Assembly (NCBI RefSeq): GCF_001428825.1
Contig: NZ_LMIT01000013.1
Coordinates: 558,167-622,166 of the forward strand
Reading direction: 5' to 3'
Source: Nocardioides sp. Root240
Lineage (GTDB): Bacteria; Actinomycetota; Actinomycetes; Propionibacteriales; Nocardioidaceae
DNA length: 64,000 nucleotides
Under the pieces are notes generated by a model. It ran no database searches, was not told the DNA's origin, and saw only the letters and a program-made list of their open reading frames with translations. Shown piece by piece: positions 9,615 through 18,210 of the stretch. Within the stretch, counting starts at the first letter, position 1. Each line of letters begins with the position of its first letter. Position numbers and translations under genes: made by a program.

Positions 9615-10601
9615 GTGAGCGCTACTCCGCTCAAGGTGGCCGTGACCGGCGCAGCCGGCCAGATCGGCTACAGCCTGCTCTTCCGCATCGCCAGCGGCGC
9701 GATCGCCGGCGACCGCCCCGTCGTGCTCCGCCTGCTCGAGATCGAGCCGGCCCTCAAGGCGCTCGAGGGCGTCGTCATGGAGCTCGACGACTGCGCGTTC
9801 CCGAACCTCGCCGGTGTCGAGATCGGCTCGGACCCCGAGAAGATCTTCGACGGCGTCAACCTCGCCCTCCTCGTCGGCGCGCGTCCGCGCGGCCCGGGCA
9901 TGGAGCGCGGCGACCTGCTCTCCGCCAACGGCGCGATCTTCACGGCGCAGGGCAAGGCCCTCAACGCCGTCGCCGCCGACGACGTCCGGATCGGCGTGAC
10001 CGGCAACCCGGCCAACACCAACGCGCTGATCGCCGCGAGCAACGCCCCCGACATCCCCAAGGAGCGGTTCTCGGCGCTGACCCGCCTCGACCACAACCGG
10101 GCGATCTCGCAGCTGGCCGCCAAGACCGGCTCGGCCGTCACCGACATCAAGAAGATCACGATCTGGGGCAACCACTCGGCCACCCAGTACCCCGACATCT
10201 TCCACGCGGAGATCGCCGGCAAGAACGCCGCCGAGGTCGTCGACGACCAGGCCTGGATCGCCGACACCTTCATCCCGACCGTCGCCAAGCGCGGCGCCGC
10301 GATCATCGACGCGCGCGGCGCGTCCTCGGCCGCCTCGGCCGCGTCCGCCACGTGCGACGCCGCCCGCGACTGGCTGAACGGCACCCCGGCCGGCGACTGG
10401 GTCTCCATGGCGGTCGTCTCCGACGGCTCCTACGGCGTCCCGGAGGGCATCGTGTCCTCCTTCCCGGTCACCACCTCCGGTGGCAACTGGGAGATCGTCC
10501 AGGGCCTCGAGATCGACGACTTCTCCCGCGGCAAGATCGACGCCTCCGTCGCCGAGCTGGTCGACGAGAAGGCCGCGGTCACCGAGCTCGGCCTGATCTG
10601 A
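9615..10601 (+). CDS. mdh: Malate dehydrogenase
   Basis: 328 aa, the usual length of the actinobacterial cytosolic-type enzyme. The N-terminal Rossmann motif is VTGAAGQIGYSLLFRIASG (about 9-27). Substrate-binding and catalytic elements follow: GARPRGPGMERGDLL (mobile loop arginine), TRLDHNRA (Asp/Arg) and WGNHSATQYPD (proton-relay His, near 190). It interconverts malate and oxaloacetate with NAD in the TCA cycle. GTG start at 9615 lies seven bases after GAAGGAG. It stands alone, closed by a strong terminator. Confidence 0.97.
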   Translation: MSATPLKVAVTGAAGQIGYSLLFRIASGAIAGDRPVVLRLLEIEPALKALEGVVMELDDCAFPNLAGVEIGSDPEKIFDGVNLALLVGARPRGPGMERGDLLSANGAIFTAQGKALNAVAADDVRIGVTGNPANTNALIAASNAPDIPKERFSALTRLDHNRAISQLAAKTGSAVTDIKKITIWGNHSATQYPDIFHAEIAGKNAAEVVDDQAWIADTFIPTVAKRGAAIIDARGASSAASAASATCDAARDWLNGTPAGDWVSMAVVSDGSYGVPEGIVSSFPVTTSGGNWEIVQGLEIDDFSRGKIDASVAELVDEKAAVTELGLI

Positions 10602-10616
10602 GCCACCCCGCGCAGC

Positions 10617-10652
10617 ACGAAGCCCCCGGCCGGGAACGGCCGGGGGCTTCGT
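10617..10652 (+). terminator. Terminator of mdh (also for the converging DUF3017 gene)
   Basis: Perfect 16-bp stem ACGAAGCCCCCGGCCG / CGGCCGGGGGCTTCGT with loop GGAA, starting 15 bp after the mdh stop and 22 bp before the DUF3017 stop on the other strand. Probably works in both directions. Confidence 0.85.
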
Positions 10653-10673
10653 CGTGTCGGCCCGGGTGCGAAC

Positions 10674-10973
10674 TCAGACGGGCTGGTCCGGGATGGTCGC
10701 GGCCAGGAAGAGGAGCGCGGCGGCGATCAGGACGAGGATCCCGACGTCCAGCGCCCGGTGGCGTACGGCGAGCATGCCCGCGTCACGGTCGGGCAGCACC
10801 AGGCGGAGCACCGCGGCCAGGAGCAGCGCCCCGGAGACGATCCGGATGCCCGTGCGCCACTCGTCGAGGGCAGCGACGGCCAGGCCGCCGCCGGTGACCA
10901 GCAGGACGACCAGGTAGAACACTCCCCCGAGCGTGGAGGGGTAGCGTCGCGGACCGGGGAGCTCCTCGTTCAG
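10674..10973 (-). CDS. DUF3017 small membrane protein
   Basis: About 100 aa with three hydrophobic helices: FYLVVLLVTGGGLAVAAL, IRIVSGALLLAAVLRLVL and LDVGILVLIAAALLFLAA. DUF3017 proteins are typically encoded next to folD in actinobacteria, as here. The start is uncertain. GTG 10922 gives 82 aa, but the frame stays open upstream and reads NEELPGPRRYPSTLGG, which looks like genuine protein. A CTG codon at 10973-10971 overlaps the folD stop (CTGA), so I extend the gene to there. Function unknown. Confidence 0.72.
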   Translation of the reverse strand: MNEELPGPRRYPSTLGGVFYLVVLLVTGGGLAVAALDEWRTGIRIVSGALLLAAVLRLVLPDRDAGMLAVRHRALDVGILVLIAAALLFLAATIPDQPV

Positions 10974-11845
10974 TGCGCTGCCTTCCCACCGTCGCGCGCG
11001 GCCTGCTTCTCGGCCATCGAGACCACGTTGGCCAGCAGCATGGCGCGGGTCATCGGCCCGACACCACCCGGGTTGGGCGAGACCCAGCCCGCGACGTCCC
11101 AGACGTCGTCGGCCACGTCGCCGGCGATCTTGCCGTCGACCCGGCTCACGCCGACGTCGAGCACGGCCGCGCCGGGCTTGACCATGTCACCGGTGATGAT
11201 GCCGGGCACGCCTGCCGCCGCGACGACGATGTCGGCCTTGCGCACGTGGGCGGCCAGGTCGACCGTGCCGGTGTGGCACAGCGTCACGGTGGCGTTCTCG
11301 GAGCGCCGGGTGAGCAGCAGGCCGAGCGGCCGGCCCACCGTGATGCCGCGACCGACCACGACCACCTCGGCGCCCGCGATCGGGACGTCGTGGCGGCGCA
11401 GGATCTCCACGATGCCGTACGGCGTGCACGGCAGCGGCGCCTCGTTGCCCAGCACCAGCCAGCCCAGGTTGGTGGGGTGCAGGCCGTCGGCGTCCTTGGC
11501 CGGGTCGATCAGGCCGAGCACGCGGTTCTCGTCGCGCCCGCGCGGCAGCGGCAGCTGGACGATGTAGCCGGTGCACGCGGGGTCGGCGTTGAGGCCGGCG
11601 ACGGCCTCCTCGATCTCCTCCTGCGTCGCGACCTCGGGCAGGTCGACGCGGATCGACGCGATGCCGACCTCGGCGCAGTCCTTGTGCTTGCCGCCGACGT
11701 ACCAGCGCGAGCCGGGGTCGTCGCCGACGAGCACGGTGCCGAGCCCGGGGACGATCCCCTGCTCGCGCAGCTTCTCGATGCGGACGCGGAGCTCGTCCTT
11801 GATGGCGGCAGCGGTGGCGTTGCCGTCGAGCTTCTGTGCAGTCAC
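10970..11845 (-). CDS. folD: Bifunctional methylenetetrahydrofolate dehydrogenase / methenyltetrahydrofolate cyclohydrolase
   Basis: 291 aa. It interconverts 5,10-methylene-THF and 10-formyl-THF with NADP, the donor pool for PurN and PurH. Visible motifs are YVGGKHKDCAEVGI (catalytic Tyr and Lys), YIVQLPLPRG, DADGLHPTNLGWL, PCTPYGIVEIL and the dinucleotide-binding VVVVGRGITVGRPLGLLL. It follows purH by 19 bp on the same strand, so the two are likely co-transcribed and both may be under the ZTP riboswitch. The annotated ATG agrees with family length. Confidence 0.97.
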   Translation of the reverse strand: MTAQKLDGNATAAAIKDELRVRIEKLREQGIVPGLGTVLVGDDPGSRWYVGGKHKDCAEVGIASIRVDLPEVATQEEIEEAVAGLNADPACTGYIVQLPLPRGRDENRVLGLIDPAKDADGLHPTNLGWLVLGNEAPLPCTPYGIVEILRRHDVPIAGAEVVVVGRGITVGRPLGLLLTRRSENATVTLCHTGTVDLAAHVRKADIVVAAAGVPGIITGDMVKPGAAVLDVGVSRVDGKIAGDVADDVWDVAGWVSPNPGGVGPMTRAMLLANVVSMAEKQAARDGGKAAH

Positions 11846-11864
11846 GTGACCGATCCTCGCAGGC

Positions 11865-13454
11865 TCAGTGGAAGAAGTGGCGGGTGCCGGTGAAGTACAT
11901 GGTGACCCCGGCGGCCTTGCACGCCGCGACGGTCTCCTCGTCGCGCACCGAGCCGCCCGGCTGCACGATCGCCTTGACGCCGGCGTCGATCAGGATCTGC
12001 GGGCCGTCGGCGAACGGGAAGAAGGCATCGGACGCGGCGACCGATCCGCGGGCCCGCTCCTCGCCCTCGACGAGGGTGTTGGCACGCTCGACGGCGAGCT
12101 TGCAGGAGTCGACCCGGTTGACCTGGCCCATGCCGATGCCGACCGCGCCGCCGTCCTTGGCGAGCAGGATCGCGTTGGACTTGGCCGCCCGCACCGCGTG
12201 CCACGCGAAGGCGAGGTCGGCGAGCGTGGCCTCGTCAGCCGCCTCACCGGTGGCGAGCGTCCAGTTGGCCGGGTCGTCGCCCTCGGCCTGGAAGCGGTCG
12301 ACCTGCTGCATCAGCAGGCCGCCGCTGATCGGGCGGGTCTCGACGCCGCCGGCCGCCAGCGGCTCGGCCACGAGGATCCGGATGTTCTTCTTGCCCTGGA
12401 GCACCTCGACCGCGCCGTCGTCGTAGCCGGGGGCGACGATGACCTCGGTGAAGATGTCGGCGACCTGCGTCGCCATCTCGACCGAGACCGGGACATTGGT
12501 GGCGATCACGCCGCCGAAGGCGGAGACCGGGTCGCACTCGTGGGCGCGGCGGTGGGCCTCGGCGACATCGGCGCCGACGGCGATGCCGCACGGGTTGGCG
12601 TGCTTGATGATCGCCACCGTCGGCTGGTCGCCGTGGTCGTACGCCGCGCGGCGGGCCGCGTCGGTGTCGACGTAGTTGTTGTAGGACATCTCCTTGCCGT
12701 GCAGCTGCTCGGCGCGGGCGAGGCCGGCCGGGCCGAAGCCGTTGAGGTAGAGAGCGGCCTTCTGGTGCGGGTTCTCGCCGTAGCGCAGGACCGCGGACTT
12801 GTCGTAGGTGCCGCCGACCCACGCGGGGAAGCCGGTGCCCTCGGAGGTGTCGGTGAGCACGCTGCCCATCCAGGAGGCGACCTGGACGTCGTAGGTCGCG
12901 GTGTGGACGAACGCCTTGGCGGCCAGCGCCTTGCGCTCGTCATAGGTGAAGCCCTCGCCCTGCGCGGCCTCGAGGGCCCGGGCGTAGTCGGCGCCGTCGG
13001 TCACGATCGCGACCGAGGGGTGGTTCTTCGCGGCGGCGCGCACCATGGACGGGCCGCCGATGTCGATCTTCTCGATGCAGTCGTCGACGCCGGCGCCGGA
13101 CGCGACCGTGGCGGCGAACGGGTACAGGTTGACCACGACCAGGTCGAAGGGCGCGACCTCGAGCTGCTCGAGCTGGGCGACGTGGTCGGGCAGGCGCCGG
13201 TCGGCGAGGATCCCGGCGTGCACGCGCGGGTGCAGCGTCTTGACGCGACCGTCGAGGCACTCCGGGAAGCCGGTGAGGTCCTCGACCTTGGTGACCGGGA
13301 GGCCGAGCGACTCGATGAGGGCGGCCGAGCCGCCGGTCGACACGAGCTCGACGCCAGCGGCGGCGAGGCCCTTGACCAGGTCGTCGAGACCGGTCTTGTC
13401 GAAGACGGAAACCAGGGCACGCCTAATGGCGATCCGGTCAGGCGTGGCGGACAT
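11865..13454 (-). CDS. purH: Bifunctional AICAR formyltransferase / IMP cyclohydrolase
   Basis: 529 aa, full length. The N-terminal MGS-like cyclohydrolase domain (to about 200) has RALVSVFDKTGLDDLVKGL and STGGSAALIESLGLPVTKVEDLTGFPE. The C-terminal AICAR transformylase contains IIKHANPCGIAVG with the catalytic Lys-His pair near 283. It performs the last two steps of de novo IMP synthesis using 10-formyl-THF. ATG 13454 is chosen over the upstream extension (13538) because GAGGAG lies 7 bp before it and the upstream stretch is a riboswitch. Its substrate ZMP (AICAR-P) is the precursor of ZTP, so ZTP sensing upstream makes biochemical sense. Confidence 0.97.
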   Translation of the reverse strand: MSATPDRIAIRRALVSVFDKTGLDDLVKGLAAAGVELVSTGGSAALIESLGLPVTKVEDLTGFPECLDGRVKTLHPRVHAGILADRRLPDHVAQLEQLEVAPFDLVVVNLYPFAATVASGAGVDDCIEKIDIGGPSMVRAAAKNHPSVAIVTDGADYARALEAAQGEGFTYDERKALAAKAFVHTATYDVQVASWMGSVLTDTSEGTGFPAWVGGTYDKSAVLRYGENPHQKAALYLNGFGPAGLARAEQLHGKEMSYNNYVDTDAARRAAYDHGDQPTVAIIKHANPCGIAVGADVAEAHRRAHECDPVSAFGGVIATNVPVSVEMATQVADIFTEVIVAPGYDDGAVEVLQGKKNIRILVAEPLAAGGVETRPISGGLLMQQVDRFQAEGDDPANWTLATGEAADEATLADLAFAWHAVRAAKSNAILLAKDGGAVGIGMGQVNRVDSCKLAVERANTLVEGEERARGSVAASDAFFPFADGPQILIDAGVKAIVQPGGSVRDEETVAACKAAGVTMYFTGTRHFFH

Positions 13455-13560
13455 CGAGGGGCTCCTCATCGGTCGGTGGTCTCGATGAGGGCACCCAGGC
13501 GATCGATGCCGACTCGTCACTCCCTGGTGGTGGCCCACCTGCGCCAGTCGTGTGCCCTCA
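13455..13560 (-). ncRNA. ZTP (pfl) riboswitch with RBS-sequestering expression platform, controlling purH
   Basis: On the minus strand, 13560-13486 contains the pfl/ZTP landmarks in order: CGACTGGCG, a GGTGG...CCACC hairpin, CCAGGGAG, AGTCG (pairing with CGACT to form P1), then CGCCTGGGT. An outer helix pairs TGAGGGCAC (13560-13552) with GTGCCCTCA (13494-13486). Downstream, CCTCATCG (13490-13483) can instead pair with CGATGAGG (13471-13464), which covers the GAGGAG ribosome site (13467-13462). The two pairings share CCTCA and exclude each other, so ligand binding that stabilises the outer helix would free the ribosome site and turn purH on. Motifs are read from sequence; switching is inferred. 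Confidence 0.87.
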
Positions 13561-13572
13561 GTCTATCGACCT

Positions 13573-14181
13573 TCAGCCTCCCAGCCGAACCCGCCGGCCG
13601 TCGACCGCGAAGCCCTCCCGGGCCATCCGCCCGACCGACTCGACGAGCATGGCGCGCTCGGCGACCTTGATCCGCTCGTGCAGGGTCTCGACCGAGTCGT
13701 CGTCCTCCACCGGTACGACGGCCTGGGCCACGATCGCGCCGGTGTCGACGCCGGCGTCGACGACGAAGAGCGTCGCGCCGGTGACCTTCACGCCGTACTC
13801 GAGGGCGTCGCGCGGCCCGTGCATCCCGGGGAAGGACGGCGACAGGGCCGGGTGCGTGTTGAGCGTGACGCCGCCGAAGCGGGCCAGGAACTTGTCGCCC
13901 ACGAGCTTCATGAAGCCGGCGAGCACGACCAGGTCGGGCTCGAAGGCACCGACCTTGTCCGCGAGCGCCCGGTCCCAGTACTCACGGCTCGTGTGGTCGC
14001 CCACCTTCGCCACGAAGGTCGGGATGCCGGCGCGCTCGGCCCGGCGCAGGCCCTCGATGTCGTCGCGGTCCGCACCGACGGCGACGACCCGGGCGCCGTA
14101 GGACGGGTCGGCCGCGGCGTCGAGGATCGCCTGGAGGTTGGTGCCGGAGCCCGACACGAGGACGACGAGGCGGGCGGTCAC
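13573..14181 (-). CDS. purN: Phosphoribosylglycinamide formyltransferase
   Basis: 202 aa. It transfers formyl from 10-formyl-THF to GAR in purine synthesis. The N-terminus is LVVLVSGSGTNLQAILDA (phosphate loop). Catalytic residues appear in LNTHPALSPSFPGMHG (Asn and His near 107-109) and in VDAGVDTGAIVAQ (Asp near 145). It lies 11 bp after the DUF6350 gene and upstream of purH, from which it is separated by the riboswitch leader, so purH can be controlled separately from purN. Confidence 0.96.
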   Translation of the reverse strand: MTARLVVLVSGSGTNLQAILDAAADPSYGARVVAVGADRDDIEGLRRAERAGIPTFVAKVGDHTSREYWDRALADKVGAFEPDLVVLAGFMKLVGDKFLARFGGVTLNTHPALSPSFPGMHGPRDALEYGVKVTGATLFVVDAGVDTGAIVAQAVVPVEDDDSVETLHERIKVAERAMLVESVGRMAREGFAVDGRRVRLGG

Positions 14182-14192
14182 GGAGCGTGAGT

Positions 14193-15518
14193 CTACGGGC
14201 GCCGGGGCAGACGGTCGCGCACGGCGCCGAGCCTGGAACGCACCCAGCCGTCACCGTCGCGCTGCCACCAGCAGACCAGCAGCGCCCCCACGACCCCGCC
14301 GATGCCGAAGGACGTGATCGCGTGCAGCAGCACCTCGAAGGTGTAGGGCCCCACGTCCGCCATCCGGCCGGGGCCGACGGCACCGCCGGCGAAGACCGTG
14401 AGCAGGGCGAGCACGACGCCGGCCGAGATGCCGCCCGCGCACCCGCGGATCGCGGCCTGGTCCCAGGCCAGCACCGGCCGGTCGCGCTGGACCCGTCCGG
14501 CCACGTACGCCGCGAGCAGGACGGGGGTGACCATCAACCACTCGGTCCACCACGGCTGCGCGCCCTGGTCGGGCAGCGCGGCGAGCAGGGGGAACATCGG
14601 CAGCGGACCGAGCACGACCACGCTGGTCGAGACGGTCGTGCCGGTGCCGACGGTGAAGCCGGGACCGAGCAGGTAGGAGCTCGAGAAGAGGACCGCGTTC
14701 GGCAGCACCAGCACCGTGACGAGCAGCATCAGGGTGATCGCGCCGGCGTCGGCGTGCAGCTGGGAGACCACGTTGGCCGCGGTCGAGAAGTCGAGGACGA
14801 AGGCCACCGCGAGGGCCACCAGGCTCATCGCGAACCACAGGCCGAGGATCCGGCGGGCGACGAGGGCCGAGTCGCGCACGGCGGCGGGTACGACGGGCAG
14901 CCAGATCGCCGCGCGGCCGGAGCCGAACGCGATCGCCGTACCGCCCACCCCACCGGCGATCAGCAGCGACCACAGGACCACCCGGGTCGGGTTCGGCGAG
15001 GAGGCCGCGGTCGAGGCGACCGCGGCGGTGAGGACGCCGACCACGGCGTAGCCCACGGAGAACAGGCCGGCCGCCAGCGGCACGGTCCAGTCGCGGGCGC
15101 CGTCGGCGATCCGGTCGGCGTCGGGCCCGTGCCCGGAGACGGACTCCCCGACCCGGTGCCCGACCCGCCACGCGGTCCACGCGCAGAGCAGGGTCAGGCC
15201 GATCGGGAGAGCCGTGATCCGGATGCCCTCCACCGCGACCGTCGAGCCGTGCGCGACCAGCCAACCGTGGGCGCCGACGCGGAGCGCTCCGCTCGGGCTG
15301 CCCTCGCCGCCGGCGTCGGTGAGGAACCAGCCGACGACGGCCAGCGCCATGCACACCAGCAGCGGTCCCCCGGCGGCCAGCGCGCCGCCGAGCGTCGCGG
15401 TCGGGACCAGGGGGCGACTGGTGGCCAGCTCGTGCCGCAGCTCGGCGTCGCTGCGGGCCGTGCCCTTGCCGGATCGTCCGGTGGCACGGCGCGCCGGCGA
15501 GGACTGGAGCGACGTCAT
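14193..15518 (-). CDS. DUF6350 multipass membrane protein (PerM-like)
   Basis: 441 aa with about ten hydrophobic helices, for example LGGALAAGGPLLVCMALAVV, ITALPIGLTLLCAWTAW, LAAGLFSVGYAVVGVLTAAV, FGIGGVVGALLVCWW. The family matches M. tuberculosis Rv0955/PerM, an integral membrane protein linked to cell division and persistence, which also sits directly upstream of purN and purH. The ATG at 15518 (MTSLQSSPARR) begins a short positively charged cytoplasmic tail. The longer upstream frame is an artefact of the antisense strand of the next gene. Molecular role is not known. Confidence 0.85.
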   Translation of the reverse strand: MTSLQSSPARRATGRSGKGTARSDAELRHELATSRPLVPTATLGGALAAGGPLLVCMALAVVGWFLTDAGGEGSPSGALRVGAHGWLVAHGSTVAVEGIRITALPIGLTLLCAWTAWRVGHRVGESVSGHGPDADRIADGARDWTVPLAAGLFSVGYAVVGVLTAAVASTAASSPNPTRVVLWSLLIAGGVGGTAIAFGSGRAAIWLPVVPAAVRDSALVARRILGLWFAMSLVALAVAFVLDFSTAANVVSQLHADAGAITLMLLVTVLVLPNAVLFSSSYLLGPGFTVGTGTTVSTSVVVLGPLPMFPLLAALPDQGAQPWWTEWLMVTPVLLAAYVAGRVQRDRPVLAWDQAAIRGCAGGISAGVVLALLTVFAGGAVGPGRMADVGPYTFEVLLHAITSFGIGGVVGALLVCWWQRDGDGWVRSRLGAVRDRLPRRP

Positions 15519-15668
15519 GGTCCGTCCATCTTCACGCCGCGACCCCGCCGGATCGGGGCTGCCACGCCGACACGATCCCCTGTCGGGCCTGAGAATCGGC
15601 TGAAGTGACGTCCGCAACGGTGCTGCGGTTGGAGCGCGGTCGCCCTGTCGTCGTACGGTGGTCCGGCC

Positions 15669-17579
15669 ATGACCGAACCGCCGTCCTTCGTCAGCAGCAG
15701 CGACCTCGCCGCCGGCTTCGACGACTTCTACAAGGACGCGCGCGACCGGCTGCTGCTCCAGACCTTCGCGCTCACCGGTGACCTGACCGCCGCGCGGAGC
15801 GCGGTGCGGGAGGCCTTCGTCGTCGCCTGGCACCACTGGCGCAAGACGTCGCGACTCGACGACCCCGAGATGTCGGTCCGGCCCGCCGCCTGGCGCCGGG
15901 CACTGCGGCGCAGCAGCACCCGCCCGTGGCACCGCAAGAAGGACCTCGACCCGGCCAGCCGGGCCGTGCTGGAAGCGCTCGCGGCGCTCCCCCTGGCCCA
16001 GCGCAAGGCACTGCTCCTCACCCAGCTGGCCGCCGTCTCCATGGACGAGATGGCCCACGAGGTCGGGCTCCCGCTCGAGTCGGCCGAGCGCGAGCTCCAG
16101 CTCGGCGCCGCCCAGCTGGCGATGCAGCTGGAGATCCCGACCTCGGCGATCCCGCTGTCGCTGAGCTCGCTGTCCACGGTCACCCGGACGGTCACCTGGC
16201 CGCGGGTGACGATCATCCGCCGTGCCGGCAGCGCCCGCCGCCGCGCGCACACGATCATCGGGGCCACCGCCGCCGTCACCGCGCTCGTCGCCGGAGGCGC
16301 GGTCGCCACCGACGCCACCGGCGTCCGGCCCTCGCTCGACCGGGCACCCCTCCCCTCCGCGACCGCCCCCGCGTCGTCCGGCCCCGCGGTCAACGCGCTG
16401 CCCGCGACGTCGCTGCTCGAGCTCGACGGTGTCCGCGCGGTGCTCGGCGGCCGTGGCTGGACCCAGGGCGCGACGTCCGACAACTCCGCCGGCAACGGCC
16501 GCGTGCTCCCCTGCCAGCCCGACCGGTACGCCGACCCGAAGGGCACCGCCGCCTGGGAGCGCAGCTTCCGTGCGGGCGCGAAGACGCCCCGCACGGTCGT
16601 GCAGTTCGCCGAGGCGTCGCTGACCGACCGCCACGCGGCCCGGACCTACCGCCGGACCCTCGCCTGGTTCACCGGCTGCCCCACCCCCGACGACGACGCG
16701 TCGGCGGTCCCGCGGATCCAGCTGGTCAGCACCGCCGACGTCCGGGGCGTCGGCGACCAGGCCTCGCTCCTGGTGCTGCGCTCGCGCGCCGACAGGACTG
16801 TCTACGTCGTCGGCGTGGCCCGCACCGGCCTGTTCACCACGACGACCTCGCTCGCCAGCCGGATACCCGCCGGCAAGGCGGACCGCAAGGCCGCCGCCCG
16901 CCTGCTCGGGACCGCCGTCGGCCGGCTGTGCCAGCTCACCGACGGCGGCGCGTGCGCGACCGGCGCCCCGAAGGTGACCGAGCGGTCGGCGTACCCGGCC
17001 GGCAAGGTGCCGTGGATGCTCTCCGAGGTCGACCTGCCGCCGCTGAACCGCGACCAGGGACCGTGGGTCGGCACGCCCGTCGCCGCCCTGAAGGAGGACC
17101 GGATCGACTCCGGCGCCATCGGCTGCGAGACCGCGCACCTGTTCGGCACCTTCCGCGACCAGAGGATCCAGGCCAACCAGTTCCGCACCTTCGTGCTGAG
17201 CGCCGCCGACCTGCCGCCCGAGGTGGGCCTCACCCAGACCGTCGGCTCGCTGCCGGCCGGCGGTGCGCGCACCTTCGTCAAGCGCTTCCGCGAGCGGATG
17301 GCCCAGTGCCCCGACCTCGACGCGAGCGCCGGCACCGAGGTCGACGAGCTCGCCGCCACCACGACCACCTCCACGGCGCTGTCCGCGTGGCACCTGAGCA
17401 CCGCGCTGCCCGGCGACAGGACGGTCGAGTACGACGTCGCCGTGCTCCGCCGCGGCACCTCCCTCGCGGTCGTGGTCTACGTCGCCGCTCCCCGCGCGCG
17501 CATCGACGACGAGGACTTCGTCGCGCTCGCCCGCCGGTCCCTCGACCGCCTCGGCCGGATGGCGGCCCACGCCGGGTGA
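15669..17579 (+). CDS. Sigma-factor-like domain fused to a membrane anchor and exported domain
   Basis: 636 aa. Residues about 15-85 resemble sigma-70 region 2 of SigE-family ECF factors (FDDFYKDARDRLLLQTFALTGD...EAFVVAWHHWRK). Residues about 100-155 resemble region 4 (LEALAALPLAQRKALLLTQLAAVSMDEMAHEVGLPLESAE). A basic stretch then leads into one transmembrane helix (TIIGATAAVTALVAGGAVA, about 199-217), followed by about 420 exported residues with several cysteines. The product thus looks like a sigma factor welded to its membrane partner; the next two genes encode the same two parts separately. Region 2 and the region 4 helix-turn-helix are divergent, so DNA binding is doubtful. It may be an anti-sigma or decoy receptor. 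No homologue of known function recognised. Confidence 0.78.
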   Translation: MTEPPSFVSSSDLAAGFDDFYKDARDRLLLQTFALTGDLTAARSAVREAFVVAWHHWRKTSRLDDPEMSVRPAAWRRALRRSSTRPWHRKKDLDPASRAVLEALAALPLAQRKALLLTQLAAVSMDEMAHEVGLPLESAERELQLGAAQLAMQLEIPTSAIPLSLSSLSTVTRTVTWPRVTIIRRAGSARRRAHTIIGATAAVTALVAGGAVATDATGVRPSLDRAPLPSATAPASSGPAVNALPATSLLELDGVRAVLGGRGWTQGATSDNSAGNGRVLPCQPDRYADPKGTAAWERSFRAGAKTPRTVVQFAEASLTDRHAARTYRRTLAWFTGCPTPDDDASAVPRIQLVSTADVRGVGDQASLLVLRSRADRTVYVVGVARTGLFTTTTSLASRIPAGKADRKAAARLLGTAVGRLCQLTDGGACATGAPKVTERSAYPAGKVPWMLSEVDLPPLNRDQGPWVGTPVAALKEDRIDSGAIGCETAHLFGTFRDQRIQANQFRTFVLSAADLPPEVGLTQTVGSLPAGGARTFVKRFRERMAQCPDLDASAGTEVDELAATTTTSTALSAWHLSTALPGDRTVEYDVAVLRRGTSLAVVVYVAAPRARIDDEDFVALARRSLDRLGRMAAHAG

Positions 17580-17619
17580 CGCGGCGCCCGCGAACCGGTA
17601 GGAATTTCCTCCAGGTCCG

Positions 17620-17650
17620 TGCAACCGGGTCCGGGTCCCGGGCGTATCCC
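17620..17650 (+). promoter_or_regulatory. Putative ECF-type promoter of the sigma factor gene
   Basis: CAACC (17622-17626), 16 bp, then CGTATC (17643-17648), the -35 AAC / -10 CGT layout of ECF promoters, 50 bp before the GTG start. The same CAACC-N16-CG arrangement precedes the second sigma gene at 31142, suggesting each sigma factor reads its own promoter. Inference from two sites. Confidence 0.5.
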
Positions 17651-17700
17651 TCCTGACAGCCCCGGACGGGGCACCGGATCGGTCCGAGAGGAGGGTCGGC

Positions 17701-18210
17701 GTGGAAGCCAGTGAGTTCGACGAGTTCTACACCGCGTCGTTCCGCAGGGTGACCGGCCAGGTCTACGCGATGATCGGTGACTTCGAGGAAGCCACCGAGT
17801 GCACCCAGGAGGCGTTCGCACGCGCCTGGGCCCACCGTCGCAAGCTGGACAAGGCCGAGTACCCGGAGGCGTGGGTCCGCACCACGGCGTACCGCCTCGC
17901 GGTCAGCCGTTGGCGGCGGCGCAAGCGCGGTGAGCGCTCCCCCGACCGCGCCCTCCAGGGCGCCGGGGCGGTCGCCGCCGTGGACGAGTCGCACGTCGCG
18001 CTGGTCGCGGCGCTGCGCCAGCTCCCCGAGGCCCAGCGCCAGGCGCTGGTCCTCCACCACATCGCCGACCTCCCCGTGCAGCAGGTCGCTGCCGAGGTCG
18101 GCGTACCCGAAGGAACGATCAAGGCCCGGCTCAGCCGCGGCCGTGCCGCGCTCGCCGAGCTCCTGGCCGACGAGACCGGCCTTGCTGGAGGAGGGGTGAC
18201 CCATGCCTGA
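17701..18210 (+). CDS. SigE-family ECF RNA polymerase sigma factor
   Basis: 169 aa. Region 2 is EFDEFYTASFRRVTGQVYAMIGDFEEATECTQEAFARAWAHRRKL, with the -10-recognising tryptophan-rich end AWVRTTAYRLAVSRWRRRKRGE. Region 4 is LVAALRQLPEAQRQALVLHHIADLPVQQVAAEVGVPEGTIKARLSRGRAAL, a clear helix-turn-helix. GTG start at 17701 lies 6 bp after GAGGAGGG. Its last 8 bp overlap the next gene, a single-pass membrane protein, the usual layout of an ECF factor and its regulator. Target genes unknown. Confidence 0.93.
   Translation: MEASEFDEFYTASFRRVTGQVYAMIGDFEEATECTQEAFARAWAHRRKLDKAEYPEAWVRTTAYRLAVSRWRRRKRGERSPDRALQGAGAVAAVDESHVALVAALRQLPEAQRQALVLHHIADLPVQQVAAEVGVPEGTIKARLSRGRAALAELLADETGLAGGGVTHA

Noticed and set aside
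13538..13540. Upstream in-frame start of purH that would give a 557-residue protein
   Set aside because: The extension would encode the riboswitch region, lies before the GAGGAG site and exceeds family length.
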